Assembly (NCBI GenBank): GCA_024278285.1
Contig: JAJRTM010000772.1
Location: 1 to 5,041, forward strand
Direction: 5' to 3'
Source of the DNA: Planctomycetota bacterium
Lineage (GTDB): Bacteria; Planctomycetota; Planctomycetia; Planctomycetales; Planctomycetaceae
DNA: 5,041 nucleotides
Part shown: one piece after another, positions 1 through 5,041 of the stretch
How the letters are laid out: the number at the start of each line of letters is the position of its first letter
How positions within the stretch are numbered: the stretch's first letter is position 1
Position numbers and translations under genes: made by a program
The notes under the pieces: generated by a model
The model's input: the letters and a program-made list of their open reading frames with translations, nothing else
What the model was told of the DNA's origin: nothing
The model's database searches: none

Positions 1-200
1 AAACGATTTAAGAATCGCTCGAAATAAGGCATCACGGTTGCAACAGTTGTTTGTTGCAGCATGATTTCGCTCAGCCAGATACGATACGGATCGCAAGTCG
101 CGCGCCAGGGAAGTTCCCGTTTGTGACGTGCGTACCATGCTCGCAACTTCTTGCGAAAGTCTTGGGCATCGGCGGCAGTGCGAAACAGATTCTCCTCCAT
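1..200 (-). CDS. mutY: A/G-specific adenine glycosylase MutY, N-terminal part (cut by window edge)
   Basis: This base-excision repair enzyme removes adenine mispaired with guanine or 8-oxoguanine, and it acts on DNA in the cytoplasm. I translated the minus strand from the ATG at 198-200; it gives 66 codons open to the window edge. The peptide contains W22-Y23, LPWR (30-33), the stretch [19 protein letters not shown] (38-56) and PYFERF (58-63). This is the conserved start of the MutY HhH-GPD domain; E45 in LSEIM aligns with the catalytic Glu37 of E. coli MutY. The helix-hairpin-helix, catalytic Asp, FeS cluster cysteines and NUDIX-like domain would lie beyond the left edge. The ATG lies 22 bases after the stop of the upstream isomerase-like gene, suggesting one transcript. 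There is no clear Shine-Dalgarno before this ATG; a GGAGGAG string overlaps the ATG and codons 2-3, which is odd. Endonuclease III is less likely because of the LPWR and SEIMLQQT motifs. Confidence 0.93.
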   Translation of the reverse strand, partial: MEENLFRTAADAQDFRKKLRAWYARHKRELPWRATCDPYRIWLSEIMLQQTTVATVMPYFERFLNR

Positions 201-222
201 GATGAGCTTACTATTCTGCGGA

Positions 223-1143
223 TTACGCAATCAAATCTCGCAATTGTTTGATGTAACCCGGAATCGCTTCTTTCGGATTTTCAGAGGCTTCGTATTCCAA
301 AACGACGTAGCCGCGGTAGTTTGCTTTTTTCAGAATTTGTACCACTCGTTTCAGATCAGCCGGTACTTTTTTGCCGCCCTGTTTCATCTCTACTTTAATC
401 TGCGCGTTGATTGCCAGCGGGGCAATCTGTTCCAAATCTCTGTAGGGATCGTCGGTGAAGAAGTTGCCGGAATCGAAGTTGATACCAAAATTGGGCATCG
501 GCTTTACTGCATCGACAATTTGCAATAACTGCCTGGGGGTCGCGGTAATCCCGCCATGATTTTCAAGGGCCAGACAAACACCTTTGGAGGCGGCGTATTC
601 GAGCGATTCGCTGATTCCCGCCGAACAAAGTTCGACGGCTTCTTCAAAGCTTTGATTCTTCTTTTGACGACCTGCAAAAATACGAATGACCGGTGCGCCC
701 ATTTCTGCGGAGTAATCAATCCATTGACGCGTTAATTTTAATTGACTCTGCCGTTCTTCGCCTTCGGGATGACAAAAATCATTACCGATTGCTGTTCCAG
801 AAATATCGAGTCCCAACAGGAACGTTTTTATTTTCAACTCGGCAAGATATTCCGGCGTTACTTTTTTCGGGAAGTAGTAACTGGTCAACTCACAGCCATC
901 GAGATTCATTTCTGCACAGAAGTCAACAAAATCGAGTAGCGTCATCGTCGGATTCGATTTGCGTGGCTTGGCCCAATTGAAGGGTAGCATTCGATGAAAC
1001 GAATACGCCGCGAGTGACAACTTCATGTGTGAAGAACTGTTGCGGGAAGTACGCTCTGCCGCCAAAGTTTGTTGCCCTCCTGCAATTCCCAACCCAGCCA
1101 ACGAGGCGACTCCTGCAAACTTCATCCAATCTCGACGTTGCAT
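223..1143 (-). CDS. Tat-exported sugar phosphate isomerase/epimerase-like TIM-barrel protein
   Basis: This is a 306-residue protein of the xylose isomerase-like / AP endonuclease family 2 TIM-barrel superfamily. The N-terminus [11 protein letters not shown] carries a twin-arginine motif, a hydrophobic run (about 10-22) and a plausible cleavage site after LAA (about 29), so export by Tat is likely. The barrel spans about 41-305. Probable metal ligands are E194 in LALENHGG, D224 in INFDSGN and E283 in VLEYE. The strand-7 position, often His in this superfamily, appears to be Gln (Q248 in NAQIKVEM). The ATG at 1143 is preferred because it puts the RR motif at the N-terminus and has purine-rich AAAGAAAG upstream; a TTG at 1170 would add nine residues in front. 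The substrate cannot be read from sequence: a sugar or inositol-type isomerase, epimerase or lyase role is possible. It is the promoter-proximal gene of a leftward pair with mutY. Confidence 0.88.
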   Translation of the reverse strand: MQRRDWMKFAGVASLAGLGIAGGQQTLAAERTSRNSSSHMKLSLAAYSFHRMLPFNWAKPRKSNPTMTLLDFVDFCAEMNLDGCELTSYYFPKKVTPEYLAELKIKTFLLGLDISGTAIGNDFCHPEGEERQSQLKLTRQWIDYSAEMGAPVIRIFAGRQKKNQSFEEAVELCSAGISESLEYAASKGVCLALENHGGITATPRQLLQIVDAVKPMPNFGINFDSGNFFTDDPYRDLEQIAPLAINAQIKVEMKQGGKKVPADLKRVVQILKKANYRGYVVLEYEASENPKEAIPGYIKQLRDLIA

Positions 1144-1312
1144 AATTTCACTTTCTTTTATTGATGTCAAACCTGTATTTCAAAACAGACCAACGGCACA
1201 GCAAGGCTGGTTTATTTCGACAGCCTTCACACCAAACACACAAAAACATCTTGGCAATAAAGTATCACCGCCTTAAATTGATCCGTCAAGCAAGCCTGAG
1301 CTTTTCAGTGAG

Positions 1313-1345
1313 TCAGCCCTGTAGCGGACCCTACGGTTGGGCTGA
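1313..1345. repeat. Imperfect palindromic hairpin element, TCAGCCC...GGGCTGA
   Basis: TCAGCCC (1313-1319) pairs with GGGCTGA (1339-1345), and TGTAG (1320-1324) pairs with CTACG (1331-1335) with one G-T pair. The loop is CGGACC (1325-1330) and GTT (1336-1338) is bulged. Its first 12 bases, TCAGCCCTGTAG, recur exactly at 1506-1517 in the composite repeat. AGCGGACCCTAC (1323-1334) matches AGCACACCCTAC (1625-1636) at 10 of 12 positions. I infer a shortened relative of the same palindromic family. A terminator role is less likely because no T tract follows on either strand. Confidence 0.6.
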
Positions 1346-1464
1346 ATCGTTATCATCAAAATATCCTACCACTTTTGTGCAGCACCACTGGTCATTTCGT
1401 TTTTCTTTTGTTCTCTACTTCGAATTGGCTTTTAACTCAAAGCGTTCCGGGTAGAATGAATGGC

Positions 1465-1490
1465 AGGTTGAAGAATTGCCTCTTCAACCT
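1465..1490. repeat. Perfect 10-bp stem hairpin
   Basis: AGGTTGAAGA (1465-1474) and TCTTCAACCT (1481-1490) are exact reverse complements around the six-base loop ATTGCC. One base separates it from the first direct repeat at 1492. On the plus strand it is followed by ATTAAGAATC, not a T run, so it is not a classical intrinsic terminator. It could be part of the adjacent repeat, a leader structure for lipA or a protein-binding palindrome. Confidence 0.65.
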
Positions 1491-1491
1491 A

Positions 1492-1658
1492 TTAAGAATC
1501 ATTAATCAGCCCTGTAGGGTGTGCTGTGCACACCGCAATGGTATTTCCGTATCTATCATTCTTTCGTAATCAAAATCGCGGTGAAGTTTGATTATGTAAT
1601 CAAGCTCAAACGAATGGTGTGCACAGCACACCCTACTTGCTTAAGAATCATTAATCAG
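1492..1658. repeat. Composite repeat: 21-bp inverted arms inside 18-bp direct repeats
   Basis: TTAAGAATCATTAATCAG occurs exactly at 1492-1509 and 1641-1658. Between the copies, 1514-1534 (beginning GTAGGGTGTGCTGTGCACAC) is the exact reverse complement of 1616-1636, a 21-bp perfect inverted repeat with an 81-base interior. Inside that, TAATCAAA (1567-1574) pairs with TTTGATTA (1587-1594), and GTAATCAA is directly repeated at 1566-1573 and 1596-1603. Each arm also contains the self-complementary core GTGCAC. There is no room for a transposase, so this looks like a non-autonomous, dispersed palindromic element (MITE or REP/BIME-like). Membership of a genome-wide family is inferred, not shown here. 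Confidence 0.75.
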
Positions 1659-1663
1659 GCATT

Positions 1664-2575
1664 ATGAAGCAGATATCTATGCAACCTTTGGATATTATCA
1701 ATCAACCACAGCAGCCGCCCAAACGTCGTTTGCCGAAATGGCTCAAGCGTCCGATGCCTTCTCGCGAAATGGCATTTACTTCGGGAGTGGTGGAAGACTT
1801 GAATCTGGAAACCGTTTGCGAAAGCGCGAAGTGTCCGAATCGAACCGAGTGCTGGGCACAGAAAACAGCAACCTTTATGATTCTGGGAAATGTCTGCACT
1901 CGACCGTGTGGTTTCTGTTCGATCCCGAAAGGAAAAACCGGCTCCATTCTTCCGGACGAACCGCAGCGTGTCGCCGAAGCAGCCGAGCGGTTGGGGCTGG
2001 AATATGTTGTCATCACCTGCGTCACCCGTGATGATTTACCAGATGGCGGGGCAGAGCATTTTTATCAATGCGTGCAAGCGGTGCGAGAACGAACCGGCGC
2101 ACAGGTTGAAGTGCTCACTTCAGATTTTCGAGGCAATCGCGATTCGATTTCCCGCATGATCGAAGCAAAGCCGGACGTGTTTAATCATAATATGGAATCT
2201 GTCCCGCGATTGTATCATCGTGTGCGGCGCAATGCGGTTTATCAGCGATCTCTGGATCTACTTCAACAAGTGAAAGATGAATCGCCCGAGACGCCTACAA
2301 AAAGTGGCATGATGCTCGGCCTGGGCGAAACGATGGAAGAGGTTTTGGAAGTTTGTGCAGATTTGCGAGCCGTCGGCTGCGACCTGCTGACAATCGGACA
2401 ATACCTGCAACCCTCAGCCGATCAACTACCGGTGGAACGATTTGTTCCGCCGGAAGAATTCGATGAACTGGGCGAACAATGCAGAAAGCTCGGCTTTTCG
2501 ATGGTCGCCAGCGGCCCGTTCGTTCGCTCCAGTTATCACGCAGGCGAAATGGCGGCTGAAGTTTCTGCGGGGTAA
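1664..2575 (+). CDS. lipA: Lipoyl synthase LipA
   Basis: This cytoplasmic radical SAM enzyme inserts two sulfurs at C6 and C8 of protein-bound octanoyl groups, making the lipoyl cofactor of 2-oxoacid dehydrogenases and the glycine cleavage H protein. The 303-residue length is usual for the family. The auxiliary 4Fe-4S cluster motif is C52-x4-C57-x5-C63 and the radical SAM cluster motif is C78-x3-C82-x2-C85. Other family signatures are DDLPDGGAEHF (123-133), FNHNMESVPRLY (173-184), the GLGET motif (219-223) and the C-terminal RSSYHA (288-293), whose serine is an auxiliary-cluster ligand in known LipA structures. All expected ligands are present, so it should be active. The ATG at 1664 gives MKQISMQPLD; the ATG at 1679 is an equally possible start because neither has a strong Shine-Dalgarno. 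Its immediate leader is a repeat copy. No lipB, lplA or lipoylated-enzyme gene lies in the window. Confidence 0.97.
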   Translation: MKQISMQPLDIINQPQQPPKRRLPKWLKRPMPSREMAFTSGVVEDLNLETVCESAKCPNRTECWAQKTATFMILGNVCTRPCGFCSIPKGKTGSILPDEPQRVAEAAERLGLEYVVITCVTRDDLPDGGAEHFYQCVQAVRERTGAQVEVLTSDFRGNRDSISRMIEAKPDVFNHNMESVPRLYHRVRRNAVYQRSLDLLQQVKDESPETPTKSGMMLGLGETMEEVLEVCADLRAVGCDLLTIGQYLQPSADQLPVERFVPPEEFDELGEQCRKLGFSMVASGPFVRSSYHAGEMAAEVSAG

Positions 2576-2680
2576 GTTTAATGATAACAAAAGACGTTTG
2601 AACTCTTGTGTGATCGCTTTTCAATGACGACAGAACCAGCCGGAAATCTCGATCAAACCTTTCTTTACAGAAAGCAATGT

Positions 2681-4987
2681 ATGATGACTGCCCGCTTTCT
2701 TTTATTGTCTGCTTTCTCATTAAGTTGCGTGTTTAGTTTATTCGCCTCTTCGTTGAGTGCTGAAGAGATTCCACAAGAAACGCGGAAGGTTACTCCAGAA
2801 ACGAAAACTGTAGAAACGAAAACGGTTCCGTCTGTTTTTGTCGAACTGGCCAAGCAGGCGAGTCCCTCGATTGTGACCGTTGCCCATTTGGGGAGAGATG
2901 GCCGAGAGTTGGGAATCGGAACTGGATTTGTGATTGATGCCAAGGGTTTGATCGCGACCAATTTACATGTCATCGGCGAGGCTCGTTTGATCCGTGTCAA
3001 GTTTCAAGATGGAACAAGCGTTGCGGTCAAAACGGTTCATGCGGTTGAACGAGATGCGGACCTGGCAATTTTACAGATCGATACATCTAGTCTGGATCAA
3101 TCAATCCTGAAGGTCATCCCGTTGGGCGGGACCGCAGAACAGGGAGAGATTGTCGCGGCTATTGGTCACCCGAATGGCTTAAAAGATACGTTGGTCACGG
3201 GAGTTGTTTCTGGCTATCAGGAAATTAATGGACGAGAACTGATTCAGGTTTCGATGCCAATCGATTTTGGGAATAGTGGCGGGCCGTTACTTAACCAGAA
3301 GGGAGAAGTGTTGGGGATCATCACTTATAAAAGTGCCTCGACCGATTCGATCGGCTTTGCGATGCCGGTCGTGGACCTTAAACGGTTGCTGAAAAATCCT
3401 CATCCGGTTTCGATGAATCGCTGGATGACGATTGGAGCGATCGACTCTCACCTTTGGCATCCATTTGATCCTGCGATGTGGAGGCAGCGGGCAGGTCGGA
3501 TTCATGTTTCTGGTTTGGGAAAAGGATTTGGCGGGCGAGCGATTTGCCTTTGGCAACAACCTCCTGAAAAACCTCAGCAGTATGAAGTGGCGGTTTCGGT
3601 TCGGCTGGAAGATGAAGCCGGGGCAGCCGGTTTGGTTTTTCAAACCGATAATCAACAACGGCACTACGGTTTTTATCCGAGCAATTCCCGGTTACGAATA
3701 AGCCGGTTCGATGGAACAGATGTTTTTAACTGGCACGTTCTCAAAGAGGCTTCATCAACACATTATCATCCGGGGGAATGGAATTTCCTTAAAGTCTCTG
3801 TCGAGGGAACCCGTATCAAATGTTATTGTAATGACCATTTGATCTTTGACTTGCGAGATGGTGTTCGCGTCAAAGGGAAAGTCGGCCTGGCGAGATTTCG
3901 AAGTACTGTTGCGATGTTTCGGGATTTTCAAGTTGCTGAAAAAATCGCTGATCATCATCTCGATAAAAAAATCGCGGCACGTTTGCAATCTTTATTGAAG
4001 GAGAATAGCAACAAGCAATTACTCTCTGCGAAAACGGTGGAGCAAATCAGCCAATTCCCGGAAAACAGTTCTGTCAATCTGGAAGAAGCAGCACGAGAGT
4101 TAGAACAACGGGCAAGAAACTTGCGTCAATTAAATCGCCTGGCTCACGAACATCGTCTCTCTTTACAGATTGCCAAAGAGCTGAAGCAGAAGAAGCCTCG
4201 GCTGGAAAAACTGGCGTTGTTGTTAGCACGATTCGACAATGCAGAAGTCGATGTTGCAAGCTATCAGAATGCAATTTCTCGATTAGCCAAAGAAATTCGC
4301 ACGAGTATTCCTAAAGAACTGACCGACCCGAAACAACGGCGAAAAGAATTCGACCGCCTGTTTTTTCAGGAGTATGGTTACCATGGCAGCACGACCAACT
4401 TTTATAGTAAATCGAACAGCTATCTCAACGAGGTAATCGATGATCGAGAAGGCCTGCCTATTTCACTTTCGGTTTTATATATGTCACTTGCCAAAGAATT
4501 GAAGCTTGATATTCGGGGAGTCGGCTTGCCTGGGCATTTTGTTGTGCAGCAATATATTGATAACAAGCCGGGCGATGTGATTGATGTCTTCGAAAAAGGG
4601 GTGATCCTCAGCCCGGTCGATATGGTAACCCGTGTTGAAATTCAAACGGGAAGACCCTGGAATGACGATTATCTTTTGCCGCAATCTGTCGCCGATGTTT
4701 TTTTACGGATGATACGCAATCTAAAAGGAATCGCAGAATCAAAAGAAGACTTTGATGACATTCTACGATACACCAATTTGCTGGTTCTGGTTGATTCCGA
4801 ACATGAAGCGGAAAACCGCTACCTCAGAGCCTTGCTGAATATTCGTGGCAAACGAGCAGAAATCGCCTACAAAGATCTGGACTGGCTCAGCGAGAATGCG
4901 AAAGATACCATCGGCTTACCCCGCATTAACGAACTGCGAAGCTTCGCAGACCGATGGTTGCAAAATCATCCGGTGAAGGAAAATTAG
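2681..4987 (+). CDS. Secreted multidomain protein: trypsin/HtrA-like protease, LamG-like domain, SirB1-type transglutaminase-like domain
   Basis: This is a 768-residue predicted exported protein. Residues 1-27 form a Sec signal peptide (MMTARF, hydrophobic core, SLSA before EE). A short Thr/Lys/Glu linker with two ETKTV units (40-49) follows. Residues 51-240 are a trypsin-like S1C protease domain with a full triad: H96 in TNLHVI, D127 in ERDADLAIL and S199 in GNSGGPL. No PDZ domain follows. Residues about 252-419 resemble a concanavalin/LamG-like beta-sandwich, with AAGLVFQTDN, HYGFYPSNSRLRISRFDG and GEWNFLKVSVEG. Residues 420-505 are charged and helical, possibly coiled coil. Residues about 505-768 match the SirB1 type: NSYLNEVIDDREGLPISLS (578-596), GVGLPGHFVV (613-622), then a TPR-like helical tail. 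The transglutaminase Cys is not evident; H619 and D635 may correspond to the other catalytic positions. The in-frame TTG at 2606 and ATG at 2624 would lengthen the N-terminus, but 2681 or 2684 places the signal peptide correctly. Substrate and role are unknown. Confidence 0.88.
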   Translation: MMTARFLLLSAFSLSCVFSLFASSLSAEEIPQETRKVTPETKTVETKTVPSVFVELAKQASPSIVTVAHLGRDGRELGIGTGFVIDAKGLIATNLHVIGEARLIRVKFQDGTSVAVKTVHAVERDADLAILQIDTSSLDQSILKVIPLGGTAEQGEIVAAIGHPNGLKDTLVTGVVSGYQEINGRELIQVSMPIDFGNSGGPLLNQKGEVLGIITYKSASTDSIGFAMPVVDLKRLLKNPHPVSMNRWMTIGAIDSHLWHPFDPAMWRQRAGRIHVSGLGKGFGGRAICLWQQPPEKPQQYEVAVSVRLEDEAGAAGLVFQTDNQQRHYGFYPSNSRLRISRFDGTDVFNWHVLKEASSTHYHPGEWNFLKVSVEGTRIKCYCNDHLIFDLRDGVRVKGKVGLARFRSTVAMFRDFQVAEKIADHHLDKKIAARLQSLLKENSNKQLLSAKTVEQISQFPENSSVNLEEAARELEQRARNLRQLNRLAHEHRLSLQIAKELKQKKPRLEKLALLLARFDNAEVDVASYQNAISRLAKEIRTSIPKELTDPKQRRKEFDRLFFQEYGYHGSTTNFYSKSNSYLNEVIDDREGLPISLSVLYMSLAKELKLDIRGVGLPGHFVVQQYIDNKPGDVIDVFEKGVILSPVDMVTRVEIQTGRPWNDDYLLPQSVADVFLRMIRNLKGIAESKEDFDDILRYTNLLVLVDSEHEAENRYLRALLNIRGKRAEIAYKDLDWLSENAKDTIGLPRINELRSFADRWLQNHPVKEN
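2798..2827 (+). repeat. Two tandem 15-bp units encoding ETKTV-ETKTV
   Basis: Units 2798-2812 (GAAACGAAAACTGTA) and 2813-2827 (GAAACGAAAACGGTT) share their first 11 bases, and each encodes Glu-Thr-Lys-Thr-Val. They lie in the linker between signal peptide and protease domain, a typical place for in-frame slippage and length variation. Confidence 0.7.
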
Positions 4988-5024
4988 CATCGGTCAACAA
5001 TTACTGTCGCATTTTTGGATGGCC

Positions 5025-5041
5025 CAGACGCATCGCGTCTG
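5025..5041. terminator. Hairpin at the window edge, possible terminator or palindromic repeat
   Basis: CAGACGC (5025-5031) and GCGTCTG (5035-5041) form a perfect 7-bp GC-rich stem with loop ATC, 37 bases after the stop of the protease-fusion gene. The window ends at the last stem base, so a following T tract or a longer stem including the preceding GGATGGCC cannot be judged. Position suits a terminator; the sequence also suits a dispersed REP-like palindrome. Confidence 0.35.

Larger units (their letters stand above)
1144..1663. other. Divergent intergenic region with palindromes, no gene seen
   Basis: About 520 bases separate the leftward isomerase-mutY pair from the rightward lipA unit, so both promoters should lie here. 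I find no convincing coding sequence. Besides the repeats listed separately, there is a 7-bp inverted repeat AAGGCTG/CAGCCTT (1203-1209 and 1221-1227, loop 11) in the probable leader of the isomerase-like gene. A TAGAAT (1452-1457) resembles a sigma-70 -10 box for rightward transcription, but the nearest TTGGCT (1425-1430) is 21 bases away, too far for a good -35. No promoter can be assigned confidently. Confidence 0.7.

Noticed and set aside
151..528. 125-codon plus-strand open frame
   Set aside because: It runs opposite to the mutY start and the conserved C-terminal half of the isomerase-like gene, both well supported.
1141..1170. On the minus strand, TTGACA (1170-1165), 17 bases, then AATTAT, resembling a sigma-70 promoter
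   Set aside because: The -10-like hexamer overlaps the isomerase start codon, so the transcript would begin inside the gene, and it matches TATAAT at only three of six positions.
1492..1658. The 18-bp direct repeats as a simple transposon target-site duplication
   Set aside because: Eighteen bases is long for a usual target duplication, the inverted arms begin 4 bases inside rather than at the repeat edge, and there is no transposase; it is kept as a composite repeat instead.
2659..2674. Small hairpin CTTTCT-TTAC-AGAAAG just before the ATG at 2681
   Set aside because: The stem is six weak A/T-rich pairs; it could mask the purine-rich GAAAG but is easily expected by chance.
2295..2720. 141-codon minus-strand open frame across the end of lipA
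   Set aside because: It lies antisense to the conserved C-terminus of lipA, has no recognisable motif and is best explained as a shadow of lipA codon structure.
2681..2761. Cys16 of the protease-fusion protein as a lipobox (lipoprotein anchor)
   Set aside because: The residues before the Cys are S-L-S, not the L-[AST]-[GA] pattern, and the hydrophobic core continues past it to a better SLSA cleavage site.
3287..3664. 125-codon minus-strand open frame inside the protease-fusion gene
   Set aside because: It is antisense to a protease/beta-sandwich coding region, and its product is basic, low in recognisable structure and without family motifs.

Overview
The window looks like a fragment of a chromosome from a Planctomycetes-type bacterium with moderate GC content. 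The main clue is the first complete gene: a twin-arginine-exported sugar phosphate isomerase/epimerase-like protein beginning [11 protein letters not shown], a style very common in planctomycetes. The large multidomain secreted protease with a concanavalin-like domain and sparse Shine-Dalgarno signals fit the same group. This assignment is inferred from protein style, not from a marker gene.

Layout. Positions 1-200 (minus strand) hold the first 66 codons of mutY, the A/G mismatch adenine glycosylase; the rest lies beyond the left edge. Just upstream of it on the same strand, 223-1143 encodes the Tat-exported TIM-barrel protein. Only 22 bases separate the two, so they are probably co-transcribed. 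A gene-free stretch of about 500 bases (1144-1663) separates this leftward unit from a rightward unit. It is rich in palindromes: an imperfect hairpin at 1313-1345, a perfect 10-bp hairpin at 1465-1490, and a composite repeat at 1492-1658. The composite repeat has 21-bp perfect inverted arms flanked by 18-bp perfect direct repeats, and its last copy ends five bases before the lipA start codon.

The rightward unit is lipA (lipoyl synthase, 1664-2575) followed after about 105 bases by a secreted protein of about 768 residues (2681-4987). That protein combines a complete trypsin/HtrA-type serine protease domain, a concanavalin/LamG-like beta-sandwich domain, a charged helical linker and a C-terminal SirB1-type transglutaminase-like domain with a helical tail. 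The window ends inside or just at the end of another palindrome (5025-5041).

Functional reading. mutY (DNA repair) and lipA (cofactor biosynthesis) are housekeeping genes, and nothing shows that they cooperate with their neighbours. The most unusual items are the protease/beta-sandwich/SirB1-like fusion and the palindromic repeats in the divergent intergenic region. I see no rRNA, tRNA, CRISPR array, transposase or phage gene.
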